Assembly: GCA_963920665.1 (NCBI GenBank)
Contig: OY987263.1
Span: forward strand, 46,039,218 to 46,103,217
Source of the DNA: Straminergon stramineum
Lineage: Eukaryota > Streptophyta > Bryopsida > Hypnales > Calliergonaceae
Length of the DNA: 64,000 nucleotides
Direction of reading: 5' to 3'
A program made the translations under genes and the position numbers. Under the pieces are notes generated by a model, which saw only the letters and a list, made by a program, of their open reading frames with translations, made no database searches and had not been told where the DNA came from. Below, piece after piece: positions 1 to 12,704 of this stretch. The stretch's first letter is position 1. Each line of letters opens with the position of its first letter.

Positions 1-932
1 ATAGTTTCAAGTCTAATTCAAAGTAATAACAATTGCATTAGATGTTCAAATTCAATCAAACTTGTTGGGAAATTTGAGCTCTTTCTTCTTGTTTATGTGA
101 AAAAAATTCAAATCAATCCAAGATGTATTGAGTTTTTGGAAGCCAATCAAAGTTCACAAGTTCAATTTGAGTTCACCAAACTACATTTGATGGCTGCAAC
201 TTCAGGGGCTTGTATCTCCTTCATTCAATGTTTGTTTTCAATAAAATGTGTTGGGTTATGTTCCCCTACAATTTTGGTTATTTCAGTAAATTTTTCATGT
301 CAATCCAAATTGTTTTGAATGCTTGGGAGCAATTTGAAGTTCAAAATCTGAACATTTTTGGATTATGGTGAACTTTAGCGGCTTGTTTTGTCTTCATACA
401 AAGTTCATTTCCAATAAAAAAAATTTGGAAAAGTTGCACATACAAGTCTAGTTTGCGTAGATAAAATTTCCTATCAATCCAAGAAGTTCTGAGTGATTAA
501 AAAACACTTTAGTAGAAGGAGGTTTGGATTTTGATGTGTTTTTTGCAACTTTTCTTGCTATTTGACATTTGAAAGCTATTTTGCAAACACAATGAGTCAA
601 TTGAATGATATTTTTTTTAACAATGTCTTCGTATGTTGGTTTTGAATCACTTTATAGTTTAAAGTTTTTTCATTTGAGTAGGTTTAAAAATCGAATTTCA
701 CCTCCAAATGTGTTTCTAGGAAAATTTTAGCATCTTTTTTCAACACTAAAATATTATAATCTTGCAATCTACACGGCCAAATGACTCCAAATTTGATTCA
801 CGTCATCTACAGCAAGTACACTACAAGATTGTACGGTTGAAATCTCTATAACTCAATGACATTTAGATCTATAACACTTCAAAAGCATTGATGTTTTTAA
901 ACTTGTTCAAATCTTGGGTGATGAGGGATTAA
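1..932. repeat. TTAA-bounded TIR element, type 1, copy A (left end outside window)
   Basis: The right end reads CTTGGGTGATGAGGGATTAA, the inverted form of the TTAACCCCTCA..CCCAAG ends of related copies. The interior is clearly similar, in the same orientation, to 5095-6040, and in reverse to 40599-41581 and to the left half of 1257-2258. Shared landmarks are the 'gattgtacggttga' stretch near 830 and the 'tcaatccaag' stretches. No protein is encoded; the short open frames are chance. It is most likely a non-autonomous DNA transposon. The left end lies before the window start. Confidence 0.6.
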
Positions 933-1256
933 CTTCAATATCAACATCTAAATTGTCAACAAGTTATCACTCATGGTTAGAAGATAAATATTGAAACTTT
1001 GTGGATTTCTTCCATAATGCCATAGCCTCTACAAAATAACTAGCAACATCATTCACAATTTCACATGCAAGCCACATAACAAATTCCAAGCTCCTTATTT
1101 TCAACTTATTATGGAATTTGCTTTTGATGCACTTTTGAACACTAGAAAACTCATTTGCATTGTGTAGTATTCATAGATTGAATATGCTCAATGTCTTTTG
1201 TAACAAGCAATTAGAGTATTTCAATTGCAAAGTAGGGTTCTAACTTACCATTGTCC
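933..1256. other. Spacer between two inverted type 1 elements, no gene seen
   Basis: AT-rich single-copy-looking sequence separating copy A from the reverse-oriented copy B. No ORF, RNA gene or repeat was recognised. Confidence 0.5.
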
Positions 1257-2258
1257 TTAACCCCTCATTGCCCAAGGCCTAAATAGGTCAAAAAACAACA
1301 TTTCTTTTGAAGTTTTATAGATATAATTTTCATTGAGTTATAGAGATCTCAACCATACAATCTTGTACTGCACTTGTTGTAGATTATATGCACCAAATTT
1401 GGTGTCATTTGACTACATAGATTGCAAGATTATAATGTTTTAGTGTTGAAAAAGGACACTGAATTTTTCCTAAAATTACATTTGGAGGTTTCGGTTTCTA
1501 CTTTCTAAATCTACTCAAATAAAGAAACTTTAAACCATAAAGTGATTCAAAATCAGCATAAAAACACATTGATGAAAAAAAAATCTTTCAATTGACTCAT
1601 TGTGTCTGCAAAACGACTTTGAAATGCCAAAAAATAGCAAGAAAAGTTGCAAAAAATACATGAAAAACTGAACCTCCTTCTACTAAAATGCTTCTCAATC
1701 ACTCATAACTTCTTGGATTGATATGAAATTTCTTAGATTGATATGAAATGCGTTTCTTAGAAATAGGGTTTCAAGTTTCTGGATTACAAATCATGAAGCT
1801 TCTTCGCTGTCTTGAAAATTCACTTTGTTTTATTTTTTTAAATATTGAAAATTGAGTTAAAAAAAGGACTTCAAAGTTTATTTTAGAGTAGAGAATCCAT
1901 AATTGCTTGCAAACTAAAACATCTCATAACTTTTGACTCATTGATCAAAATGGAATGATTCAAAGCTTTCTATGTATATATAAATCTAGAAAACCAATTT
2001 CAAATTTTTATTTTTGAAGAAAGTGATTTTTTTGAGATCTGCCAAGATTGCCCACTTGGAGGAAAAAATAACATATTAGTCCAAAATTTTTTACTCATAT
2101 TTCCAAATGTCTTGAAATTAAGTGTTTAGGAAAGATATTTCTCATCCACACCTTTTGTTAAATGAGTTTGGGCTAAAAATATGAAAATCCCTAGTTACAC
2201 ATATCTGTCCTAAATTTCAATATTATCAAAAAATGTTCCTTGGTCCTTTATGGGTTAA
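1257..2258. mobile_element. TTAA-bounded TIR element, copy B, mosaic of types 1 and 2
   Basis: Left end TTAACCCCTCATTGCCCAAG (TTAA at 1257-1260). Right end ggtcctttatgggTTAA (TTAA at 2255-2258), whose reverse complement begins TTAACCCATAAAGGACC. Both termini begin TTAACCC, as in the other copies. The left half (about 1300-1760) matches type 1 elements in reverse. The right half (about 1800-2060, including 'aatggaatgattcaaagctttctatgta') matches the right half of 17082-18013. The element therefore looks like a recombinant of two families. TTAA on both sides and CCC-starting TIRs recall piggyBac-type insertions, but no transposase is present, so the superfamily is inference. Confidence 0.6.
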
Positions 2259-2929
2259 TCAACTCTAGTTTGGTCTTGAATCATGTCAACATCATGGAAC
2301 TTCCCACACTTTATTTATAAAGACAATGTCTACAAGTAGAAATCTTAGTCACAAATTTCATTCCCATTTGAACAACTTCTGTGTTAATGATAGACCCAAT
2401 CATCCAATACCTTATGCATCGACAAACTTCAATTGAAAAAACTTATTTAGCATATAAAGACAATGTAAATGTCTACAAGGAAATAGAAGCAATGAATGAA
2501 TTTCAAATTCTTCATTTTTGTATATAATGACCTAGCAATGTCATCAACAAATCCATTTTCTAACATATTGCAAAAAAAATCCAATTGCAAATTCTAATGA
2601 ATCAAACAAAGTAGTAACCATTTGCCAATGGGACAACCAATATACCTTCTAATACTTTGCATCAACTTCTCTACATCATTCAACTCTCTTTGCAAAGCAT
2701 ATAATGCAACCTTGCATTTTGAAGATTTTTTGAAGAATGCAACCACATTATTTAGCACAACATTCTATGTATTTGGACATCTTAGCAGATGGAGTATTTT
2801 TTGCACCCTCAAGTGTTACAAAGTTAGTTGCTGAGGGTGTTAAGAACCATTAATTAGAGCTTTCCGAAAACAACAAAATTGTCACAAACTAACAAACTGA
2901 AAGCAAATTATGAAGGTTTGAAGTCTAAT
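2259..2929. other. AT-rich spacer, no gene seen
   Basis: The only open frame (2622-2834, 70 codons) has no recognisable domain, low-complexity codon use and no homology I can name. No structured RNA was seen. Confidence 0.5.
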
Positions 2930-3355
2930 AAGGGTTTAGAAGTTGTTTTATGAGTAGGTGTTGAAAGAGAAATTCCAAAATTCCTTCAAAATTCAATTGC
3001 AAGTAAAATGTTATCGGTTTCTCAGTAAAATTTGATGGAATGGATTTGAAATGTGGTTCTCTTCACGTGGTGATTTTTGAAATTTTTGTGTTCTTCCTAT
3101 CTATGACCTCATTTTGGCTAGTCTAGTTTTGAACTAAAGTCAATGCAGTTTTACCACTTGACATATTTGCACATTTGTAATTTTAGAAAAATATGAACTC
3201 TTGTAACACCAAATCCAACCCTTAGATAGGACATAAAATTGATAATGTATCGTCACAAATTAAAATAATTTTCATCCAAGTAGTTAGGAGGATGAAACTG
3301 GACTTTCAATCTATTCATCATCCAAAAAATGGACATTGACGCATTTAGGGGTTAA
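2930..3355. repeat. TTAA-bounded TIR element, type 3, partial copy
   Basis: The right end reads gcatttaggggTTAAC (TTAA at 3352-3355). The interior from about 2960 to 3350 is similar, in reverse orientation, to 18835-19240. Shared landmarks are the 'ccaaatccaacccttagatagg' region and the 'tcaagtggt...cattgactttgg' region. The opposite terminus is not recognisable, so the copy is truncated or decayed. Confidence 0.55.
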
Positions 3356-5094
3356 CAAGAATATGTATAAAGCAACAAGTAATTATTAATGCTAAAGATC
3401 ATATGTAACATTTAGTAGCCTGAGAAGGGACTGCCTTTTCTTCCTTTGGGCTATCATCTAAAGCAACCATCCATATTGTTGAGCTAGTTGTTATGGCGAG
3501 ATGATAATTTTGTGAGGGGATTGATTGAGCCCAAATTAACATCATGCCTTAAGTGTGATTTAATTGATCTAAAATTTTTTAACCTAACCTATTTTTAAGT
3601 AATCATTCAATTTATTTATTTTTATTTCTTATACAAATGAGACAGAAATTATGTGTTTTTATCATTCAGTTTTAGTTGAAAACAATTGGCCATAACAATG
3701 AGGTGAGCACACCAAATTTCACTTTGTTATTTCTATTTTTACTGATTTTCCATTGTAGAGAAGCTATCGTAAACATATAATAAGACTTCGTAGAATTCTG
3801 CATGGTTCGTTAAACTTCATTATATGAAGAGGCTGAACACGTGAGTATTTCACTTGTTATTGAATCTTTTTAAAGATTTTTGTATTCACGATTTTGTACA
3901 AGGTTGTTCATTACAAATCTTAATTATCTAGTGTTGAGGGTTTCTAGAAATGAGCCTCAAATATAGGCCCAAATACACTAGACCTTGGAGAAAAAATCAC
4001 ATTTGAAATTCATTTGAAAAAATTTCAAAGTGGATTTTGAGAAGCCAGAAATTGATTGGGGTTATGCGTGATAGGCCCTTTTAACTCATATTTTTTTGGC
4101 GATCAAATTTGTAGATTTGACATGTGAATAGAGGATTGAAAGACTTTAAAAATCACTTTTGTAGTTTTAACACCCTCATGATCAAACATTATAATCTTTC
4201 AATCCATAAGTGATATTGTTGTGTTTCCTTTTCCTATCAATTCTATGTGATCTCTAACATGTCTAGTTTGAATATGTACACTTACAAATGAAAAAAATTT
4301 GATACAACTTATCAAAATAATGGATTTTTGTTCGAAAATGGCCTTGGGCATTTAGGGATTAAAGCTATTGTGTTGAATGGGGAGGGGCCACCTTCATCAA
4401 AAAAGTTGGGCCAAATTCTTTTGATGCCATTTTGATAGTAGAGTCTATTTTAGTGTCATTTTTCCAATCACTCTAATATGAAGTTGGCATAGAGGTTGGC
4501 ACCAAATTATCTTGATAGTGTTTCAATGCACTATATTCACATGCTTTGAAGTTCCTAAAGTTGTCTATCCTTAAAAATGTTTTGATTTTCATTTCAACAA
4601 ACCCTTTATATTCATTGCACGACAATTTATAATATTTGACAAATTCAAGGAATTTCTTTTGATGAATTCAAGTGACTCCTCCAACTTCAGTTCCATCCAT
4701 CTTGGGGAATTTCAATTAGAAGAATAGTAAGTTATAGTAGACCAAGATTTTTATTCACTCAGTTGCTATTATTTACAACATTTCACCATTCTTAACCCCT
4801 TTAGGAGGTTGGAGCCACTATTGGCCTACTTCTAGCATATTCAACTCATATGGGTAGGAAAAAAAGATGTATTTGCAAATACGTGGAACTTGAAGATTGT
4901 GGGCATTGGTGTGAGGAAGAATTATAATTTCTTTTGAAAAATATTGAGATTCAATGAGGAATTGGGGACTATGGAAAGTGAGCCAACAATGTCAATATTA
5001 TCACATTGTATCTCCTACAATCTATGAAATGAAAATATAGGGTTGTATGGTGTTAGGGTTTAAGGTACTACTGACCAATTGAGGAGGTCGGTGG
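3356..5094. other. Spacer with isolated TIR-like termini, no gene seen
   Basis: Two isolated termini of the TTAACCC type lie here. One is ggccttgggcatttagggatTAA, ending at 4362; its reverse complement starts TTAATCCCTAAATGCCC. The other begins TTAACCCCTTTAGGAGG at 4792. I could not pair either with a partner end with confidence. The remainder has no ORF or RNA gene. Confidence 0.4.
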
Positions 5095-6040
5095 TTAACC
5101 CTTCATCTCCCAAGGGGACGAAAAGTATCCTCACATTGTCTGGTAGTCAAATTCAAAGTGCTATTACTTTTGCATTTGATTTCTGAATTCAATAAAACTT
5201 GTTGGAAAAGTTGCACATAGTAGTCTAGTTTCAGTGGTAAAATTTTCAGATCAATCCAAGACGTATTAAGTTTTTGAGAGCCCTTCGAAGTTCACAGGTT
5301 CAATTTGAGTTCACCACATTGCATTCTAATGGCTGTAACTTCAGGGGCTTGTAACTTTTTCATAAAATGTTTGTTTTCAATAAATTTTGTTGGGTTTTGT
5401 TCCTCTGAAGGTTTTGTTATTGTGGTAGAATTTTCATGTCAATCCAAGTTGTTTTGAATGTTTGGGAGCTATTCAAAGTTCAAAATCTAGACATTTTTGC
5501 ATTACAGTGAACTTCTGCGGCTTATAACTTCTTCATACGTGGTCCGTTTTCAATCATTATTGCTGGAAAAGTTTTACATACTATTCTAGTTTGTGTGGTT
5601 AAAATTTCATATCAATTCAAGTGGTAATGGGTGATTGAGAAGCATTTTAGTAGAGGGAGGTTCAACCATAGATGTGATTTTTTGCTACTTTTTGCACTGT
5701 TTTTTGACATTTCAAAACAATTTTATAGACATAATGAGTTTATTGAATGATATATTTTTTTACCAAAGTGTTTTCCTTTTGGTTTCAAATCAGTTTGTTG
5801 TTAAAAGTTTTTTTCATTTGAGTAGGTTTAGAAATCGAATTATACCTCCAAATGTGTTTTTAAGAAAATTTCAGCATCTTTTTTCAAGACTAAAACATTA
5901 TAATCATTCAATCTATATGGTCAAATGACCCCAAATTTGTTTCACACCATCTACAACATGCACACTACAAGATTGAACGGTTGAGATTTTCATACATCAT
6001 TGAAATTTAGACTTATAGTGCTTGAAAAGCAAAGATGCTT
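5095..6040. repeat. TTAA-bounded TIR element, type 1, copy C (right end lost)
   Basis: The left end is TTAACCCTTCATCTCCCAAG (TTAA at 5095-5098). This pairs with the right end of the reverse-oriented copy at 40599-41581, and the next 25 or so bases also agree, including 'tcctcac'. The interior follows copy A in the same orientation through 'cactacaagattgaacggttgag' near 5970. Similarity fades at about 6040 with no closing terminus. The 97-codon frame at 5635-5928 lies in the repeat and has no domain. Confidence 0.55.
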
Positions 6041-9000
6041 TTACACATGTTTGGACTTTAGATACATATTTGGACTTTAGCAAAGCAAACAACTTAAATC
6101 ATTTTGCAAACCACAAAAACTCCAAAGAAAAAGAATACTTGTGTTGTGTATGACAACAATTGAGCTCACTTGTTACCACCACTACAGGTGACAATGTACT
6201 CAGCTAACTTGTACATTGCCATCACAACGGGCTGACATAGCTGTCCAAATCAATCATTGCTTCATGAGGTACCATAGAAGATATCTAAGAACCACTATAG
6301 AAGACCCCACCTAATCCCCATCCATGTTTACATGTTTCACAAATTTTTGGTTGTGAGAGTATGCCCAAACATTTTGTTGCACTACACTTCCTTCAGCAGG
6401 GAGCACAAGGAAAAAATTTTGGCTCCAAAAGTTGTTGTATAAAGCCCGAAATCATACCTTATACACAAAGTGACCTCAAAATATACTCCAAGTAGTTCTA
6501 GTATTCTCAAGGCCAACCCCCTTTAAGGGCTAATACAAAAAAGTTGAAACTAGTGAGACAACACTAATTAGGGATGTCAGATGAAAGCACTAAGCTTAAT
6601 GACCCTGGCTCGTTGTGCATTACTTACATTGTATTCTCAACCTTGGTGTTTGATTTCTCACCATCTGACACATTTTGACATGTGTCCTCGTAGCTACTGA
6701 TCAGTGTAGAATATTCCACACCATAAATCATCCCTCATATGAAATGATGTGGAATATTCCACATCATTTTGTCCAAGGGAGGGAAAACCTTCTCACTACT
6801 ATTGAATGTTATTTAGACATAAAAAGTTGGTTGAAAAAATAAATCTCATTGAGCTTGCAAAAATGATAATTTGATAAAAGAGAAGAAAAGTCAAGAAAGT
6901 ATCAAAGAATATAGCTTCTAAAGTAATGTGGAAGCTTTTTAAAGTTGGAAGTGGTACTGAATGTTAATATTCTAATAAAGAAAATTTGATTGAAGGAGGA
7001 GTATGACACCTAGTTCAACTACCATACATTTTGGACAATGAGCATTTGAGATGATGTTGTACTCTTTACTTGGGAGGTGTTTAATTTCAAGAATTTTTTA
7101 GTGTGGTATGTTGATCTTGGTAGTCTATAGCTTAGGTCTTAGGGCTCTTCATCATCATTGTTTGTTAATGAAGGTGTGTGTGTGGAGGTTTTCCTATTCG
7201 TGTATTGTGATTGAGTTGGGGAAGAACGACGAGAGCATTGTGACTTCGCCGTCCAAGTGCACAAAGTCCAATTATTATTGCGATTCGTATAGTCATTTTG
7301 GTGAGTTTTGTAGGATTTGGTTTGATTATATGTCCCTAATTGTGTAGCTCCTTAAGCGTGACATTAACATTAAGTGATTTATTATGTATAGTTAGAATGG
7401 GAGATGTTGACAGTTTCATACAATGCACCCAAAAGTAGTAGTCACTGCCACACTATAGTGACAATGTCGGTTGGTGCATTATCAAACAGCCACAAGAATT
7501 GGGAAGATGTTAAGAATAGTGTTCTTTTTATTGTTACAACTTGGCTTGGGAGAAGTCTGAAAACAAGCCCCTTACATATTTCGGATTTGGGTGTTTGATT
7601 TTGTACATTTTGACCCTGGTTCATGAATCTGCCCTTAACTATCAGGCCTAATATTATAGTGTACAAACATTTCAACAATGTTCAGTCAGCTTTAGGAAAT
7701 TTTTGTGTCACTTCAAGATCGTTGATGGAACTTACAAGAAAGCAAATCTAAACCCTAAACTCGATGTCACAAATTTTGGGAGGGTTGCACCAATGTGAAG
7801 CGTGTCTAAGTTTGTTTTCATTCAAGCTCTTGGCAAGGTGGCTTCATTCTTTGGAGCTTTATCCTTTGTGAGACTCACTGCAAGCAGTGTAGAACATTAT
7901 GTGTTTAGTCATATGAGGCCAAGAGATAGAGAATGATGCATGATAAGGTTACGAACTCTTTGATTTTTCAGTAGTTTTGGCAAAAGCTCTTTGGAACGCT
8001 TAGTTAGGTAGCCATATCTCTTGCCGCATTCCATATATGGTTCCCTCTAGTAGTAGTGACTATTTTAGTAGCTATCTTCTAGGATGGTATTCGACACAGG
8101 TTTTGGCTATTTGTAGCCAAATTTTCCCCAACTTTCTAAAAGAGGTGGGTTTAGATGTAGAGGCTGTACATCAATATCGAGAAGTAGTTGCTAGGTTAAA
8201 CACGATGGCAAAAGTAATGAATTTAGTCATTTCACATGAGTCACGAGAGGAATGTGCACTTGACATCGAAGTGCAAGCACAAGCCAATGTACATGATGCA
8301 AGGGCTATGGGGATGTGACCGGGCAAAGGCAAAGATTGTGACCCTGTGACTATTCCTATTACATCATATTATCTGAGTTGCATGTCTAGATTTGTCACCT
8401 CTCTAGTCAAGAGGATGTATGACACACTAACAAAGGAGTGAGTGAAACAGATAAAGTTTTCCACAATCCTTCAGGCATCAATTCTCATTGATTCCATTGT
8501 TCTTGCTTACATTGTTGAATTTGCAAAGTTTTATATACAAATAGAGAACAAGTGCATCTTTTTGTTCGGACATTTGGCAATTTTGTTTTTCAATAGTAAG
8601 ATCTTATTAACATTGACCTATGTGATTCTTATGAGTCCCAATTTTTTTGTGAACTTTGAGTATTTATTTTTCTACCTATGTGATTTATTTAGTTGATGTG
8701 TATGTTTTTTGTTTTTTAGCTAGCGAAGCTCAATTGCACTTGTTGAAGGAAGGCAATGTACCATTGAATGTGGAGGCAAGATGATAAGATGGAAGTAAGT
8801 GAATCAAGTCTTACCTTCAAATTTTAAAATTGAATAGGTTTATGTGTCTTTGTTCAGTTGTGCCTTTCTGGAATTGTGGAAAACCCATAGGGTTGTAAAT
8901 GCTTTAACTCAATTTACTGATGGTAAAGGTCAAATATCAGCTCAAGAAATTGAATTAATTGAATCTTTAACTCCTTGTTGAGCATGTAACATCCATTGTA

Positions 9001-9308
9001 TTCTTGCATTTACAAGCTTTTATCTACCTCTTAATCGAGAAAGGTAGCGATTCTAGTGGGGAAAGGTAGAATTTTACCATGAGTGGCTCATGATGTTTTG
9101 TTCATTCAGAGACGGGCATCACAATGCGAGGATTGATTTTGACCAGTTGTATAAACTTTTGTCCACATAGTTGTGGTTTTTATTAGAACTATTACTATGA
9201 GCTCAAAATTAAAAAAATTGATGTCATAGTAATTGTTTTAGTAAAAAGTATTGTGTGAAATGGCAATAATCTTTGAGTAAGCAATGTCCATTGTGGAGGC
9301 AATGATAT
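6041..9308. other. Long spacer, no recognisable gene
   Basis: Several open frames of 60-95 codons occur (for example 7108-7347, 8037-8318 and 8442-8696). None shows a domain I recognise, and they do not chain through plausible splice sites into a longer protein. Parts between 7000 and 8800 have less A/T-run sequence and could be a heavily decayed coding transposon, but I cannot support that. No RNA gene was seen. Confidence 0.4.
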
Positions 9309-9460
9309 CAAAAATCACTAGCAAAGTTGATATTATAGTGTCCACATTCATATTAATAAACATTGACATTCCAATTTACTAGGACTATATTCAATGACAA
9401 TAATTCAGAGTAACCAAGATTGTATGTAATGACAATAATTTTTTAATAAGTAGAGCAAGG
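9309..9460. repeat. Dispersed direct repeat, copy 1
   Basis: Sequence from 'tgatatcaaaaatcac' through 'gcaaagttgatat' and 'attcaatgacaataatt' recurs in the same orientation at about 10849-11005 with moderate divergence. It is non-coding and probably a transposon remnant. Confidence 0.5.
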
Positions 9461-10848
9461 TTTTCAATATCACATATAGATGGCAGAATTCAACCCCAAT
9501 GTCCGTCACAATTCAAAATTTTTTGGACATCATATTCGTTTAGATTGATAGACATGCCATCCAAAAAAAATTGGGGGGGAGTAATATGAATTTTGACTTG
9601 TCAAGATGTTGACGGACCAATCTTGACCAACATCCTAGTGGAAAAGTTAGCGTCACGTCATAATAGAAAACCCGAAAGCATTGAACATTGTTGAGGTTAT
9701 AATCTAGGGAGTAGACACCTTTGAAAACTTAGAACTCAATGAAACTTCAATATTGAAATGTTACAATGTATTAGGAATTTATGATCTTCCTCCTACACAA
9801 AAAAGAACCTTTTTCAAAACCCTAGAACTTGATGACATTCCAAATCTCCAAAATAATTTGACAGAGCAATAGGACTTGAAAATGACAACATACTTGTAGA
9901 CACAAAGGACTGTGAAAATACATACTCATTATTTCTTTTTGGTTATATCATCTAAAGTTTGCGCTTCCGATATGTATCATGACAATTATCAAAATGAAAG
10001 TTAAATTGAAAATTGATGATCAAAGCAATTGTCTTAGTTACCTAGAATTAGTGTTAGAACAATAATCCTAGAAATAGTCCCAATAGAAAATATAGTGCGG
10101 AATAGCAATTACTTGCTCTATAACTTCTTTTCTTCAATTTTTGTGTTTGCTATGGATTTGTGGATGAAGGTGAAGATGGAGATTGGTGTGAAGCATCTTT
10201 GCTTCCCTACGTCCCTACACTGAAAAAGCATTGTTATCTCTACTTTAGGCATGACTAGGAGGTTGGATTTGTTGAGAAAATGATGACTTCGTAGATCAAG
10301 AATTTAGTCTCCTTGGATGCTACATCTATAGTGCATTTATTGGGAGTTAAGGTTTGCAACGATTTAGTCGACTCACATAGGTCATTTAGTGTAGAAATCA
10401 AAGATGTCAACAACATCCTCTCCAAGATACAAAAGCTAGAGGCTTTTTGTCTCCTATTTGAAATAGAAGAGCGTCCATTTGAAACAAGATAGCACAAGTT
10501 TGAAGGAGTAGGAGGTTACAAAGGCACTTATAATTGATGAAGGCTATTTGGTTTGCACATGTGCTTTTGTAGATTATGTTGTGAATGCATTCTACCAAGG
10601 TGCAAGGAATCCTAAAGAACAATGGGATTAGATGGATGGAAGTGGGGCCTTGGCTTTTGTACAAGTAGGAAGATCCTTGTAGCTTTTTGGCAAGCATGTG
10701 CAAATTGTCCAGAATTTGCTCATCAGAATAAGCAAGTTTTGGACTATGTCAGTGAACTACAATACAATAGGATCACATGTCACAACTTCAAGTGAGTGCT
10801 AGTAGTGTTTGCTCTTAAGCAGTTGGCAAAATTCAAGCTTGACCATCA
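9461..10848. other. Spacer, possible decayed coding sequence near 10.25-10.75 kb
   Basis: On the plus strand around 10250-10750 a frame reads like protein in stretches (including 'VSLDATSIVHLLGVKVCN'-like sequence), interrupted by several stops and frame changes. I recognise no family. The minus-strand frames over the same bases (10255-10497, 10407-10703) look like shadows. It could be a dead transposon ORF. The rest is featureless AT-rich DNA. Confidence 0.3.
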
Positions 10849-11005
10849 CATTTAATATCACAAGCAAAGTTGATATCATATATAGTATCCACACTTATAT
10901 CAGAAAACTTCCACATTTCAATTCACCAATAATATATTCAATGACAATAATTTCAGAATATTCAAGACTATGTGCAATGACAAGAATCCTTGACTAATCA
11001 ATGAA
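10849..11005. repeat. Dispersed direct repeat, copy 2
   Basis: Second copy of the repeat at 9309-9460, same orientation. It shares 'gcaaagttgatatca', 'tccacacttatat' and 'attcaatgacaataattt'. Confidence 0.5.
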
Positions 11006-12330
11006 TGTTGTCGAGGATATAAATAAAAAACTTTAAACTTCATATATGGGTGAATTTCAAACTTCTTAAACATTATGCACGAGTTAGTTAATGTTAAATT
11101 TTGTCAAAATTAGACATCTATGTACTTTCAAATAAAATAATGATTGTATTATAGTACAAAGAAGTAAAATGAATCTAAATAAAATATTTCATACACATTC
11201 ACATAAGGCATGAGAAAATAATTAATCCAACTACCACTTTATAAATAATCTATATAATATAATAAAGTGAAAAATCTAGTATTAATGTGTAAAATATCTT
11301 TAAGTAAAATATTCAATTATACTTTAAGGTGCTCAAGCAATTCAATTTAGCAAATCTAGATAACATTGTTAACCAATGCTAGAGGGGCCCTTTTGATCCT
11401 CCTAAAGGTGGAAGTCCCCAATTGTTGAAACTTACAAAGTTATTGTTGAATGAAGACCCACTTGAACTCCATAGCTACTCATAGTCCTCATGTACTATAG
11501 CTCCTTTTTTGAAATCCAACATTTGGCTACAAGCTCACACAAGTCCTTCCAGAGCATAACATAACTTAACAAAAAGTACCCACCAAACAATTAATGGTTC
11601 CATTAAGCTTATAATTGAATTCCCTCCTAAGAAGCCTAGGAGACATTATCACTCTTGGAAGGGGAAAAGGATCAAGTGCATAAACAATGTTAAGTACACA
11701 TCAGTATAATAGAAATTGTATATACAAGTCCCAAATTTTTAAATATCATGTGTAGGTGAGTTTATGCTAAATTTTGTATTTAAGTGAATGTCTACATTCT
11801 TTTAAAGAAAAGGATGATTGCATTGTAATGTCAAAAAATACAATAAAATGATATCAAACATTTTGCACATTAGAAGATTAAAAAACTTAATTTAATTAAC
11901 AATTTATAATCTATCTAATATAACAAGATATTAGATAGATTACAAGCCAAGAGATATATTTGCATACATGACCTTTGTCAAGTTATAGTTTTTTTAAATG
12001 TTGATGTATTGGATACATGTGTATTATTTATTTTTTAGTGTGTGGATGTTTGTTGCATCAATATATTTCATGTTGAATCCTTATAAAGGTTGATGTTGTG
12101 TAGGGATTCACATAATGTTTTTGTGTGGAATATGACTAGCTAAAGCATCAAATATGCCCAACAATACTTTAAGGAGCCCAAATAATCAAATTCTAGAAGT
12201 TTATACATAAAAGTATGATAAAAATTGTATGTGACATTTCCACATTTTAAAAATCTTATTAGTGGGTGAATTCATACTAAATTTTGCATCTAAGTAGAAG
12301 TCTACGTTTTTATGGATAAAGAAACCATAA
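11006..12330. repeat. Long-period degenerate direct repeats
   Basis: Blocks recur in the same order. 'gggtgaatt...ctaaattttg' followed by 'tctac/tctatg' occurs near 11048, 11752 and 12256. 'aatctatataatataat' near 11248 parallels 'aatctatctaatataac' near 11910. 'actttaaggtgctcaa' near 11323 parallels 'actttaaggagcccaa' near 12162. This suggests two to three diverged copies of a non-coding unit of about 0.5-0.8 kb. No ORF was seen. Confidence 0.45.
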
Positions 12331-12704
12331 CTGATATAGATTGCAGTTTCTTTTTATCAATTTTTTATATAGTGATTTTTTGACTATTGCTTTAAATACA
12401 ATCATATAATAATAGACTATTATCATGAATGATGTACATTAAGAGAATTTTTTTACATTGTGCCCTTCAATTTATTTATAATATACAACATTTGTATAGA
12501 ATTGCATTCATGAGTTTACTAAGTACTAATTATTGGACATACTTACAATTTTTTTCTTGTAGGATGTTGAAGAAGGATAATGACCGAATTGGAAATTATC
12601 CTATAAGTATAATAAGTTTGTTCCAAGGGAGATGGGTCAAGTAGGATATTTCTATGCTAATAGGTTCTATATCTAAAATCAAATATCTTCACTTATTCAA
12701 TAAC
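12331..12704. other. AT-rich spacer, no gene seen
   Basis: Contains one 71-codon frame (12429-12644) without recognisable features. It leads into the palindromic-motif cluster that follows. Confidence 0.4.

Noticed and set aside
821..835. CACTACAAGATT-like sequence near 821, again near 5950, and inverted near 40690, as CACTA termini
   Set aside because: These recur at the same internal place in every type 1 TTAA element, so they are part of that repeat and not transposon ends. No target duplication or subterminal array accompanies them.
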